Shown here: positions 1 to 8,380 of the stretch, one piece after another
How positions within the stretch are numbered: the first letter of the stretch is position 1
Layout of the letters: each line of letters starts with the position of its first letter
Assembly: GCA_002451235.1 (NCBI GenBank)
Contig: DKBN01000006.1
Coordinates: forward strand, 1 to 20,975
Direction of reading: 5' to 3'
From: Patescibacteria group bacterium UBA6899
GTDB lineage: Bacteria > Patescibacteriota > Minisyncoccia > Phycocordibacterales > UBA6899
Length of the DNA stretch: 20,975 bases
Program-made: the position numbers and the translations under genes
Notes under the pieces: model-generated
The model's input: the letters and a program-made list of their open reading frames with translations, nothing else
Told to the model about the DNA's origin: nothing
Databases searched by the model: none

Positions 1-1391
<1,391 letters not shown>

Positions 1392-1395
1392 CCTA

Positions 1396-2142
1396 TTACC
1401 TCGGCATGATCGTCATGGTCGTTGTCGCTTGATAACTTCCTGGCGGTTGAACGTTGCTCGTGCCACTTTCTGCCCGGAATTTGACCGTGAGCGCATCGCC
1501 TGAAGGCCCTGTCCCCTGGGTACGAAACGCGATGACAACAGGCGACGTGGTGAGGCGGTCCCAACATCGGTCAGCAGTGTCACCTCCTACGACGTTACAT
1601 GCGCCGCCGCCATCCTGGAACCGTTGAGCGATATCGACGCCCTCCGGCGTAAATCCGAATTCAGTCGACGATGCTCCGACACTCCATGTGAAATCCGGAT
1701 CCGCCCCTGCGGTCGTGTAATCCGCAAAACTGTTGGCTCCAGATATGAGTGCGGGCGAAGACGATGCTGAGATCGACGCGGTATATCCCGCAACGTTATC
1801 CGTCATGATCGTCCATAGCGCTTGCCCGTTCGATGTCCCTCCTCCCGTCGTCGGGATCGCAGGAGCAAGCGTGATATTCCCAGGGGGGGTGACCGAGATC
1901 GATGATACCAGCATCTGCTGATACCCGGCATTGATGTTATAGGTCGCGCTCGACGACGTGCCGGACCCTGCTTCTCCCGTGGTGTCCTCGAGACGATAGT
2001 TGGTCGAGGTTGAGAGTTCGCCGCCGACGTTGATGCTGTCGGATTGGATGCGATAATTCGAGCTCGACGCGACATACGCGAGGGCAACCCCATGGAGGGA
2101 GAGGAGCGATGCCATCAAGATGAGGAATATGCGTCGATTCAT
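1396..2142 (-). CDS. Secreted WxL-like surface protein
   Basis: 248 residues. Residues 1-22 are a signal peptide ending GVALA. The mature N-terminus has a Tyr-rich repeat often seen in bacterial surface proteins: SSNYRIQSDS, then STNYRLEDTTGEAG, then SATYNINAGY (about residues 27-75). The rest is a Ser/Thr-rich beta domain. Residues about 108-135 (ALWTIMTDNVAGYTASISAS) and a later FTWSV resemble the W-x-L/I and D-N-x-x-G-Y/W pattern of WxL domains of Gram-positive surface proteins. Two cysteines late in the chain (GGACNVV, DRCWD) could form a disulfide. The gene sits 3 bases after a DUF916-like gene, as WxL genes do beside their interacting partners. The upstream sequence has no Shine-Dalgarno motif, so translation is probably coupled. 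The secretion call is firm; the WxL assignment is inference from pattern and context. Confidence 0.75.
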   Translation of the reverse strand: MNRRIFLILMASLLSLHGVALAYVASSSNYRIQSDSINVGGELSTSTNYRLEDTTGEAGSGTSSSATYNINAGYQQMLVSSISVTPPGNITLAPAIPTTGGGTSNGQALWTIMTDNVAGYTASISASSSPALISGANSFADYTTAGADPDFTWSVGASSTEFGFTPEGVDIAQRFQDGGGACNVVGGDTADRCWDRLTTSPVVIAFRTQGTGPSGDALTVKFRAESGTSNVQPPGSYQATTTMTIMPR

Positions 2143-2145
2143 AGT

Positions 2146-3108
2146 TCAGGAAGAGGTGAAATTCCGGGAAATACGCAGTGATCTGCGAAGCACGGGAAAA
2201 CTGATCACGAGCGCGATGACCAGTATTGCCCACCCACTTGGGCTTGGGACGACGATGAACCAGACCGTCTTAGTGTCAATGACATTCCCGTATCCCCTAT
2301 TGAGATCGATCGTCGCGCGATAATATCCTGGGAACAAGTTCTCAATGAACGCCACATCATTCTCGCGCGTGACCTTGGGATAGACCACCCATGGTTCGAG
2401 AACGATATCTTTTGGCCTCCCAAACAGTCCTGCGATGGAGATCTTTCCGTATGGGTCGAGATGAACGTTCCCGGAGTTCGTGAATGCGACCTGGAACATC
2501 ACTGGCGAATTCTCCGATGGGGTACCGACGTAGCGGGCATCATTGAAAAGCGAGAATCTCTCAAGCGTCCCACTCTCTTCCACCTGACCGGCCACTTTCA
2601 CAAAATAGAGGACGGCGATCCTTGTCTCGAGCGAAATGTTCTGATTCGCTGGCGTCGAAAGATCGACCGACGGCTTCGCCATGAGAACAACCGAGCCATA
2701 CCTACCGCCTGGGCGTTCCTCCTTTCCGATCGATACCGTGACCGGGATCTTCGCCGTCTGCCCAGAGAGAAGGTCGATTGTGGGCGTCGTGGTATGGAGA
2801 TCTCCCTTGAGTGGGTACGCGCCCGAAGACGTACCAAGGAGGGTCGCGATCTCTCCGGCGCTTCCTGATACCATGTTCGGAGACACGTCCTCGAACCGGA
2901 TGGAGATCGAAAGCGGCGCCGGAGTGGTGTTCGTGACGGAGATCTCGGTCTCCTTGTTTTCCCCTGGCGCCACCTCGATTTCGACCTTCGCCGGCCTCAC
3001 AATCAATGCACCAAGCCCCTGCGCATTGGTGATAGGGGCAAGCGACAGCATATACGCAAGAAGTGCGGTCACAACAAGAACGGACCCGAGCACTTGTGGG
3101 TATTTCAT
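2146..3108 (-). CDS. DUF916/WxL-interacting-protein-like membrane-anchored surface protein
   Basis: 320 residues. There is a signal peptide (hydrophobic 8-27, cut near ITNAQG), then an N-terminal Ig-like sandwich beginning LIVRPAKVEIEVAPGE with the ENKETEISVTNTT strand. A second beta domain follows (about 190-285: MFQVAFTNSGNVHLDPYGKI, ENLFPGYYRATIDL). It ends with a transmembrane helix (about 289-306) and a basic tail, RRSLRISR. This order (export signal, DUF916-type sandwich, second sandwich, C-terminal helix, positive tail) is that of WxL-interacting proteins, which bind peptidoglycan and WxL partners. It is also compatible with a generic DUF11/NEW3-like protein. The start is ATG 3108 with TATAAT six bases upstream. 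It lies 3 bases before the WxL-like gene and 25 bases after the helix-turn-helix gene. Family placement is moderately sure; topology is firm. Confidence 0.75.
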   Translation of the reverse strand: MKYPQVLGSVLVVTALLAYMLSLAPITNAQGLGALIVRPAKVEIEVAPGENKETEISVTNTTPAPLSISIRFEDVSPNMVSGSAGEIATLLGTSSGAYPLKGDLHTTTPTIDLLSGQTAKIPVTVSIGKEERPGGRYGSVVLMAKPSVDLSTPANQNISLETRIAVLYFVKVAGQVEESGTLERFSLFNDARYVGTPSENSPVMFQVAFTNSGNVHLDPYGKISIAGLFGRPKDIVLEPWVVYPKVTRENDVAFIENLFPGYYRATIDLNRGYGNVIDTKTVWFIVVPSPSGWAILVIALVISFPVLRRSLRISRNFTSS

Positions 3109-3114
3109 CTCCCC

Positions 3115-3120
3115 ATTATA
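3115..3120 (-). promoter_or_regulatory. TATAAT box 6 bases before the DUF916-like gene (leaderless-type promoter)
   Basis: A perfect -10 hexamer on the minus strand, with GGGGAG between it and the ATG at 3108. Transcription would start at or next to the ATG. GGGGAG touches the start codon and is too close to act as a Shine-Dalgarno site. I see no convincing -35 hexamer. Confidence 0.5.
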
Positions 3121-3133
3121 TGTGGGATTCGAT

Positions 3134-4168
3134 TCAGTTGCGAGGTTTGTTGCTCACAGGGGACAGTTGAAATTCCTGTTCTTTTCCTGCCCCTCCTTGG
3201 AAGACCGGACGAACGAGATATCGATCGGAACTGGAACCGTTTCGGACCTCCACCTCGTCAGAGAACGAGGCGGCTACACTCGAAAGCAGGGTTTCGTTCC
3301 TTGGGTTCTCGGTGGCCGGCGCGGACCCGATATTCCCGAGCGTGCCTATCAAGAGTGTCGAAACGATGACCATGGAAACAAGAACGAGATTGAGCGCGAG
3401 ATTTTTCGTGAGAGGATGTGGCTCCACGTTCATGAGAGAATGTTCGGGTTCGAGCATCGGCAGGCCCTGGGATGATCCGTTCCCCTTCCCTGCCTTCTCC
3501 TGCGATAGCTGGATCGTGGTCGGCGGCAGTTCGCTAAGCGCTACGACCGATGCCCCGTCGATAACGGATACGTGTACCGGTCCCAACCGAACCGGAGGGA
3601 GCTCTAAAGTGGGGGGGACTTTAGTGTCCTCGAGACTTGTCACCATGCTCACCGGGACAGGAATGCGAACGTGCGAGAATGGATTGGGAATATCTCGTAC
3701 ATGAGAAGCGGCGATAGAACCTGCTCCTTCGGTGCCGATCTGCGCTAATGCCGCTGCCTGTCCCGACGATTCGTCCGGTATGTCGAATCCAGAAACGACA
3801 GGTCGGACCGTGTACATGAGTGGTCGCGCAGGCGAGATATTCGGGATGGATGACCGTTGCTCCTCTTCCTGACTCTGTGCCGAGGCAGAGAATGGCGAGG
3901 GGAGCGATTCCCTTGTCTCATCTTTGTTGATCGTCTGCACTCCTTCATAGGAAACAAGGATCGTGTGGGTCTCCTTGAGGAGCGAATCGAGTTCGGGGAC
4001 GCATTGGTCGTTGTTCCAAAGGCGGCACTCGACCTTTCCCAACCGGCATAGCCGTTCAATGTACGAGGGAGTATAGCCGGAGAGCTTGCTCGCCGTTTCG
4101 AGGGTCACGTATTTCTTTTCGTTATGCTCCGCGGCAAGCTGCGCGAGCGTTTTATTGCCCAGTTCCAT
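3134..4168 (-). CDS. Single-pass membrane protein with N-terminal MerR-like helix-turn-helix
   Basis: 344 residues. Residues about 18-66 (KYVTLETASKLSGYTPSYI, then ERLCRLGKVECRLWN) match a MerR/excisionase-type winged helix: a 'T-x-x-x-A-S-K-L-S-G-Y' recognition pair, then a wing-like strand. Residues 68-254 are a long, low-complexity Pro/Ser/Val-rich linker. Residues about 256-279 are one transmembrane helix (LALNLVLVSMVIVSTLLIG), leaving about 65 residues outside. With the N-terminus inside, the predicted DNA-binding domain is cytoplasmic and the tail extracellular. That is the architecture of one-component membrane regulators (ToxR/CadC-like in plan, not in sequence). It precedes the surface operon by 25 bases and follows gatB by 33, so it may regulate the surface genes. 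The domain could instead bind protein. The function is not recognised. Confidence 0.8.
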   Translation of the reverse strand: MELGNKTLAQLAAEHNEKKYVTLETASKLSGYTPSYIERLCRLGKVECRLWNNDQCVPELDSLLKETHTILVSYEGVQTINKDETRESLPSPFSASAQSQEEEQRSSIPNISPARPLMYTVRPVVSGFDIPDESSGQAAALAQIGTEGAGSIAASHVRDIPNPFSHVRIPVPVSMVTSLEDTKVPPTLELPPVRLGPVHVSVIDGASVVALSELPPTTIQLSQEKAGKGNGSSQGLPMLEPEHSLMNVEPHPLTKNLALNLVLVSMVIVSTLLIGTLGNIGSAPATENPRNETLLSSVAASFSDEVEVRNGSSSDRYLVRPVFQGGAGKEQEFQLSPVSNKPRN

Positions 4169-4176
4169 ACGTCTTT

Positions 4177-4182
4177 ATCATA
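4177..4182 (-). promoter_or_regulatory. Possible -10 box (TATGAT) before the membrane helix-turn-helix gene
   Basis: TATGAT lies 8 bases before the ATG at 4168 on the minus strand, in the 33-base gap after gatB. The spacing is near that of the other start-proximal boxes in this window, but the match is 5 of 6 and no -35 is evident. It is a weak candidate. Confidence 0.25.
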
Positions 4183-4201
4183 CTGATACGCCGGAAAAAC
4201 G

Positions 4202-5644
4202 CTATTTCTTTCCGATCCCTTCTTTGATGAGCTCCGCCAGCATCTGCGGATTTGCGCTACCCTTAGACGCTTTCATACCTTGCCCAACAAGGAATTGAAG
4301 CGCAGTTTCTTTGCCGTTCTTGTAATCGAGAACGACAGATTCATTCGCCTTGATGACCTCGGCGACGATCGTCTTGAGAACCGTAGGGTCATTTTTTTGG
4401 ATAAGGCCGAGTGCTTCGGCATGCGTTCTTGGTTCTCCCCCGTCAAAGTACATGACCTTGAGAATATCCTTCGCCCCACGTGATGAGATCTCTCCTTTCT
4501 TGATCATTATCATCAACCCCGCGAATGCTTCAGCGGTAAGCGCACCAGTCCCTTTGTTCTCGTTCTTTGATAACGCGGCAACATCAGAAGTGAGATAGTT
4601 CGATGCAAGTTTCTCCAGTTCTGAGTTGTTGCCGAGCAATGCCACAACCGCATCGAAAAACTTTCCAATAGTTTGAATTCCTATTTCCTCTGAAACTTTT
4701 ATTTCATCCGCCACGAATATTTCCAGGATTTCAGGATTAATTTTTTGATTATTTAATCGATGGCGTCTCTCCCATGGCAATTCCGGAAGCCCTTCCTTCA
4801 AACGCTGAAATTCCGGGACCTCGGAGATCATCATTTTCGGGAGGTCCGGTTCTGGGAAGTATCGATAATCATGCGAACTCTCTTTCTTACGCTGTGAGAA
4901 CGTCTCTCCCTTCGACTCGTCCCAGCCACGGGTCTCCTGGACGATCTTTCCCCCGGACCCAAGCACCGCTTCTTGCCGCTCGAGCTCGTATAGGATCGCA
5001 TCTCCGACGGAACGGAATGAGTTGAGATTCTTCACCTCGACTTTCGTCCCGAACTCCTTCGTTTTCGAGATCGAGATGTTCGCCTCGACGCGCATCTCCC
5101 CTTTCTCCATATTCGCGTCCGACGCCCCGAGATAACGTAAGAGAAGCTGGAGTTCTTTAGCGAATCGGACCGCGGTCTCGACGTCATGGATGACCGGTTC
5201 GGTCACGAGTTCCATCAAGGGGACGCCGGCACGATTGAAGTCGACGAGTGAATAGTCCCCCTTGTCATGCTGCGAGCTTGCTGTGTCCTCCTCGAGGTGG
5301 ATACGCGTCAATTCCACCCCCGCCAGCGTCCCACCTGAGACGAGCGGATATTTGTACTGGCTGATCTGGTATCCCTTTGGGATGTCGGGGTAGAAATAGT
5401 TCTTGCGGTCCCATTCGGTGAAATCTGCCAGCTTGGCACCTATCGCCGTGCCGACACGGAGCACATGCCTGATCGCTTCCTTGTTGAGGGCAGGGAGTGT
5501 CCCCGGCTGAGCGGTACACACAGGGCAAATATTGTGATTCGGACGGGTCTCGTCCGGGTCGTTCTTGCACGAGCAGAACATCTTTGACTTCGTCTTCAGT
5601 TCCGCGTGGATCTCGAGGCCGATCGTGGCCTTATATTCACTCAT
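4202..5644 (-). CDS. gatB: Aspartyl/glutamyl-tRNA amidotransferase subunit B
   Basis: 480 residues, full family length. GatB binds misacylated Glu-tRNA(Gln) or Asp-tRNA(Asn) and, with GatA and GatC, amidates it using ammonia released from glutamine. The N-terminal signature TIGLEIHAELKTKSKMFC is intact. The zinc cysteines are at 24, 26, 40 and 43 (CSC ... CPVC). The HLEEDTASSQHD and VDFNRAGVPLMELVTEP motifs of the catalytic cradle follow, then the DYRYFPEPDLP motif, the helical linker and the C-terminal YqeY-like tRNA-binding domain ending in GSANPQMLAELIKEG. The start ATG at 5644 lacks a clear Shine-Dalgarno motif. GatA and GatC are not in the window, so the trimer must be encoded at more than one locus or beyond it. 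Identification is secure. Confidence 0.97.
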   Translation of the reverse strand: MSEYKATIGLEIHAELKTKSKMFCSCKNDPDETRPNHNICPVCTAQPGTLPALNKEAIRHVLRVGTAIGAKLADFTEWDRKNYFYPDIPKGYQISQYKYPLVSGGTLAGVELTRIHLEEDTASSQHDKGDYSLVDFNRAGVPLMELVTEPVIHDVETAVRFAKELQLLLRYLGASDANMEKGEMRVEANISISKTKEFGTKVEVKNLNSFRSVGDAILYELERQEAVLGSGGKIVQETRGWDESKGETFSQRKKESSHDYRYFPEPDLPKMMISEVPEFQRLKEGLPELPWERRHRLNNQKINPEILEIFVADEIKVSEEIGIQTIGKFFDAVVALLGNNSELEKLASNYLTSDVAALSKNENKGTGALTAEAFAGLMIMIKKGEISSRGAKDILKVMYFDGGEPRTHAEALGLIQKNDPTVLKTIVAEVIKANESVVLDYKNGKETALQFLVGQGMKASKGSANPQMLAELIKEGIGKK

Positions 5645-5707
5645 AGAGATTTTCGCATTCTAGCACGAAGCTCTTCTCGCGCACGCAGTAAATCATTGAC
5701 ATTATGT

Positions 5708-5719
5708 ATCACATGTGAT
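5708..5719. promoter_or_regulatory. Perfect 12-bp palindrome ATCACATGTGAT, candidate operator
   Basis: ATCACATGTGAT reads the same on both strands and lies between the -35-like TTGACA and the ribosome binding site of the plus-strand gene. It also lies just upstream of the minus-strand CATAAT. Its symmetry and position between divergent genes fit a dimeric repressor or activator site. No regulator is identified. Confidence 0.4.
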
Positions 5720-5733
5720 TTCGTAACCTTGGC

Positions 5734-5743
5734 AGAAAGGAGG
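5734..5743 (+). promoter_or_regulatory. Strong ribosome binding site of the plus-strand orphan gene
   Basis: AGAAAGGAGG ends 5 bases before ATG 5749. It is the best Shine-Dalgarno match in the window and the main reason to accept the following short reading frame. Confidence 0.75.
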
Positions 5744-5748
5744 TTCCC

Positions 5749-6078
5749 ATGAGGGTATGGTTGCCAAGTGACACAAGAAGGGTGATCACACGCGTCGAGT
5801 GTGGCTTCGATCCGAGAGTGCGCATCTCTGCGATCGAAATGGAGATGCAAGAGCTCGAGGAAGAGAAACGTAACCTTCGCGGTCTAATGCGCATTGAACG
5901 CTGGTGGCGCTTCAAACAGAGATTCTTCGATTGGATTAAGAAGACCGTACCGGCCAGTAATAGATACAGAATGCCCCCAGCAACGCCGATCCGGCCGATG
6001 GGAGTCGAGCTGGAGACTGGAAAGACCTATGAAGTACAGATCAAAAGGGGTACTCTTTACGTCCGAAGTGCCGTGTGA
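5749..6078 (+). CDS. Orphan 109-residue hypothetical protein
   Basis: I do not recognise this family. It is the only plus-strand gene in the window. Support comes from an excellent ribosome binding site at the right distance and an intrinsic terminator 16 bases after the stop. Visible features: residues about 27-50 are a charged, probably coiled helix (AIEMEMQELEEEKRNLRGL), followed by an Arg/Trp/Phe-rich basic amphipathic stretch (RIERWWRFKQRFFDWIKK). A proline-containing loop comes next, then a short beta-like tail, VELETGKTYEVQIKRGTLYV. There is no signal peptide or cysteine motif. The helix could bind membrane or nucleic acid; that is inference only. It is divergent from gatB and convergent with obg. 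Confidence 0.7.
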   Translation: MRVWLPSDTRRVITRVECGFDPRVRISAIEMEMQELEEEKRNLRGLMRIERWWRFKQRFFDWIKKTVPASNRYRMPPATPIRPMGVELETGKTYEVQIKRGTLYVRSAV

Positions 6079-6094
6079 TCGATCGAAATTCTTG

Positions 6095-6122
6095 CCCGCA
6101 GGAAACTGCGGGTTCACTTTTT
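6095..6122 (+). terminator. Intrinsic terminator between the orphan gene and obg
   Basis: A perfect 7-bp stem, CCCGCAG / CTGCGGG, closes on a GAAA tetraloop (6102-6105) and is followed by TTCACTTTTT. It ends the plus-strand transcript. On the minus strand the same stem follows the obg stop, but the tract after it (GCAAGAATTTCG) is poor in T, so it may stop that operon less efficiently. Confidence 0.85.
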
Positions 6123-7088
6123 CTGTCGCAATAATTTCACCAGCGCATCTGCGAATTCCTTGATCGCCTCATCGTCGAGGATAGTGATCGCGAACACCGG
6201 TAGTTTGAATTTCTTGAGAGAATGCATCGCGCGATCGATATCTTCTCCATCGACCGTGTCCGTCTTCGTGAGCACGATGATATCGTCCTTCTTCCCGAGT
6301 TCCGGATCATAAGAGGCAAGCTCGGATCGTATCGTCTCGTAGGCAGAGACAACGTCCTCATTTTCGAGAGATATCAAATGCGCGAGCATCTTGGTGCGTT
6401 TGATGTGGCGCAAGAACTTGTGGCCGAGCCCTTTCCCTTGTGCCGCCCCTTCGATCAAACCCGGGATATCCGCGATCACGTATCCATGGAACGCACCGAG
6501 GTTCGGTTCCAGTGTCGTGAACTTGTAGGCTCCCACCTTCGCGCTCGCGTTCGTAAGCGCATTCAAGAGAGACGATTTCCCCGCATTCGGCAAACCAATG
6601 AGCCCAATATCCGCCACCAATTGAAGTTCGATGAAAAAGGTCGTCTCCTCCCCTGGTTTCCCTTTTGTCGCCCGCTTCGGCTGACGGTTGGTCGAACTTT
6701 TGAAATGATCGTTCCCGTATCCTCCCTTGCCGCCGGAGAGAATGAGGATGCGCTCATCCTCTTCAAGTAGTTGAACTTTTCGTTTTGTCGAAAGATCGGT
6801 GATCACCGAACCGATGGGGAGACTGATCTCAAGATCTTTGCCGTTTGCGCCGTGCGAGAGGTCGCGTCCCCCGGCCTCGCCGTCCTCGGCATGGAATGAC
6901 TTCTCGTGGCGATACTTAAAGAGGAGCGAGAGGTCGCGTGACCCGACGACATATACATCGCCTCCCCTCCCTCCGTCGCCCCCAGATGGTCCTCCGAACT
7001 CTTTCCCCTTCTCATGGCGCCAGCGCACGACGCCATCCCCGCCCTTTCCCGCCCTGATCTTGATCGTGAGCTCGTCGACGAATGCCAT
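6114..7088 (-). CDS. obg: Obg/CgtA GTPase, short form without C-terminal extension
   Basis: 324 residues from ATG 7088. An upstream in-frame ATG exists at 7241, but the protein family begins MAFVDELTIKIRAGKGG, and AAGGTGG lies 6 bases before 7088. Obg is a ribosome-associated GTPase needed for large-subunit assembly. Residues 1-156 are the glycine-rich Obg fold (GGPSGGDGGRGGDV). The G domain has G1 GLPNAGKSS at 165-173, switch I YKFTTLEPNLG, G3 DIPGLIEGAAQGKGLGH from 207, and G4 TKTD at 274-277. It stops at residue 324 right after the G domain, so the OCT domain of many Obg proteins is absent. The start is 11 bases after the MYG1-family gene, whose stop overlaps the Shine-Dalgarno site, suggesting coupled translation. 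Confidence 0.96.
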   Translation of the reverse strand: MAFVDELTIKIRAGKGGDGVVRWRHEKGKEFGGPSGGDGGRGGDVYVVGSRDLSLLFKYRHEKSFHAEDGEAGGRDLSHGANGKDLEISLPIGSVITDLSTKRKVQLLEEDERILILSGGKGGYGNDHFKSSTNRQPKRATKGKPGEETTFFIELQLVADIGLIGLPNAGKSSLLNALTNASAKVGAYKFTTLEPNLGAFHGYVIADIPGLIEGAAQGKGLGHKFLRHIKRTKMLAHLISLENEDVVSAYETIRSELASYDPELGKKDDIIVLTKTDTVDGEDIDRAMHSLKKFKLPVFAITILDDEAIKEFADALVKLLRQKK

Positions 7089-7094
7089 GGGTTC

Positions 7095-7101
7095 CCACCT
7101 T
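7095..7101 (-). promoter_or_regulatory. Ribosome binding site that fixes the obg start
   Basis: AAGGTGG on the minus strand lies six bases before ATG 7088 and overlaps the TAA of the upstream gene (7100-7102). It supports the short obg start over the in-frame ATG at 7241. Confidence 0.7.
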
Positions 7102-7990
7102 ATTGCGCGAGCGCGAGTTTGGCAAGCGCGAGAGCGCCTTCTCTCGTTCCTGCGACTGCTACCCACAACTTGGAGTGACAAAAGACCGCATCCGCTACGC
7201 CGGTTATTTGCGCGAGCTCTCCGTCCGATTTTCCGGCCCACGCATATGGCAGATCCTTTCTATTTTCAAATCGATGAACATCGTTGCGCACACATTCCAC
7301 CTCCCACGCGTTCGACTGATGTTTCGGTTTCACGATGTACAGAGGTTCGGATTTTGCCGACAACACTTCCTGCCATGGACATTGTCTATCGAATATAATG
7401 AGACGTTTGTCCTCGGCGCGCTGATACGCCTCCTCCACCATACGAGCTCCCTCCAGACCGTCGCGCACAACGATGATCTCACGCTCAAGAAGGCGCTTGA
7501 AGCCCGCTACCAGCTCGATGAATCTCACGTCCTGTACTTCCCCTTCTTTCCATGTAGGTCGATACGAGACGACAATATTGTGAAGGGCATACGGATGCAC
7601 GCCATATTTTGTAGGAGTGTATGATTCAATGCCGTTATCTCCAAGATCGACAGGATGCCCGATCTTCCGATCGATCGTTTCCGCCACTTCTTTCGATCCT
7701 GAGATCTCTTCACCGTAATGCTTCCAAATGAGGCCGAAAGCCGAGTACGGGATGCCGTTCGCGCGCGCGCCCGCCCCACCTTCTTGGTGATGATCGTACC
7801 GTCTCCGCGCATGGTCATACTCCATCCCGACGTCGAGGACGAAATCCCCCGTCTTCCAAACCTCTGGGTCGCGGGAACGAACTACCTCATATGGCCTGCC
7901 GTTCAAATAGAGTTCGAGCGCTGAAACGGCGAGGATCTCGTCGACATGGAACGTGCCGCTGTGGGTCACGATGCGTATCTTCTCTTGCAT
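7100..7990 (-). CDS. MYG1/UPF0160-family metal-dependent hydrolase
   Basis: 296 residues, about the length of the UPF0160 family. These proteins resemble DHH phosphoesterases; the eukaryotic member MYG1 is an RNA 3'-5' exonuclease, while the bacterial role is not settled. Metal-binding signatures are visible: THSGTFHVDEILA (His10, His15, Asp17), Asp53 in LDVGMEYD, and YDHHQEGG (Asp66, His67, His68). The C-terminal half keeps the IIFDRQCPWQEVL and HQSNAWEVECVR segments, and HSKLWVAVAGTREGALALAKLA closes the fold. The start ATG 7990 follows AGGATAAGGAC. It is 12 bases after the holin-4-like membrane gene and 11 before obg, so it belongs to the same transcript. The family call is confident, the substrate unknown. 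Confidence 0.92.
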   Translation of the reverse strand: MQEKIRIVTHSGTFHVDEILAVSALELYLNGRPYEVVRSRDPEVWKTGDFVLDVGMEYDHARRRYDHHQEGGAGARANGIPYSAFGLIWKHYGEEISGSKEVAETIDRKIGHPVDLGDNGIESYTPTKYGVHPYALHNIVVSYRPTWKEGEVQDVRFIELVAGFKRLLEREIIVVRDGLEGARMVEEAYQRAEDKRLIIFDRQCPWQEVLSAKSEPLYIVKPKHQSNAWEVECVRNDVHRFENRKDLPYAWAGKSDGELAQITGVADAVFCHSKLWVAVAGTREGALALAKLALAQ

Positions 7991-8002
7991 GTCCTTATCC
8001 TA

Positions 8003-8368
8003 TCATCCTTCTCCTACTTTTCCATCAGGACCGAGGATCAGATGGTTCCCCAGGGAAGAGACGATGGAAACGATGACCGCGCCCGCCATTGCCCACCAGA
8101 AACCGTCGATACGGAATCCTGGAACGAAGATCGTGGTCGACCAAAATAGGAACGTGTTCAAGATGAGGCTGAAGATACCGAGTGTGATGATGGTGATGGG
8201 AAAGGTCAAAAGTCGCAACAGTGGTCCGATGGTGACATTGATGATCCCGAAGGCAAGCGCGACCAAAAGCGCGGTCAGGAATCCCCCAACATGGATCCCG
8301 GGAAGGAACATGCCGACGATGAACACGGCCCCGGCGTACACGATCCATTTCACGAGTAATGTGAGCAT
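8003..8368 (-). CDS. Holin-4/YvlD-type small membrane protein
   Basis: 121 residues from ATG 8368; an in-frame ATG at 8425 lies inside the enolase gene and would add a polar, non-family extension. The protein has four hydrophobic helices: LLVKWIVYAGAVFIVGMFLPGI, ALLVALAFGIINVTIGPLL, FPITIITLGIFSLILNTFLF, and WWAMAGAVIVSIVSSLGN. This spacing, with the internal GxxNxxxxPLL and FPxTxxTLGxF..xNxxxF motifs, is typical of the PF04020 family (phage holin 4_2, YvlD). Despite the name it is usually chromosomal and of unknown role. It overlaps nothing; its start is 7 bases after the enolase stop and it carries a TATAAT box inside that stop. Confidence 0.9.
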   Translation of the reverse strand: MLTLLVKWIVYAGAVFIVGMFLPGIHVGGFLTALLVALAFGIINVTIGPLLRLLTFPITIITLGIFSLILNTFLFWSTTIFVPGFRIDGFWWAMAGAVIVSIVSSLGNHLILGPDGKVGEG

Positions 8369-8374
8369 GAGCCG

Positions 8375-8380
8375 ATTATA
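8375..8380 (-). promoter_or_regulatory. TATAAT box 6 bases before the holin-4-like gene, within the enolase stop
   Basis: TGGTATAAT is an extended -10 element. The hexamer contains the TAA stop of enolase (8376-8378), and CGGCTC separates it from ATG 8368. No Shine-Dalgarno site precedes this start, so a leaderless transcript is the simplest reading. Confidence 0.5.

Larger units (their letters stand above)
5645..5748. promoter_or_regulatory. Divergent intergenic region between gatB and the plus-strand orphan
   Basis: This 104-base gap must supply promoters in both directions. Plus strand: TTGACA at 5696-5701, but no good -10 at 16-18 bases. Minus strand: CATAAT (from ATTATG at 5701-5706), a 5 of 6 match to -10, about 57 bases before gatB, without a clear -35. 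A perfect palindrome lies between (separate entry). The promoter assignments are tentative. Confidence 0.4.

Noticed and set aside
2681..3475. Plus-strand open frame of 264 codons
   Set aside because: It lies opposite the DUF916-like and helix-turn-helix genes, has no family-like motifs and no ribosome binding site; the minus-strand frames have signal peptides and membrane helices in sensible places.
5641..5850. Minus-strand 69-codon frame ending in a 4-bp ATGA overlap with gatB
   Set aside because: The overlap looks like coupling, and the end (LLRAREELRARMRKSL) is helix-like, but there is no ribosome binding site, its first third is antisense to the better supported plus-strand gene, and it does not resemble GatC. 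A short leader peptide from GTG within 5641-5712 cannot be excluded.
7089..7241. N-terminal extension of obg from ATG 7241
   Set aside because: The extra 51 residues are basic, unlike any Obg N-terminus, and overlap the MYG1-family gene; 7088 has the ribosome binding site and the family start.
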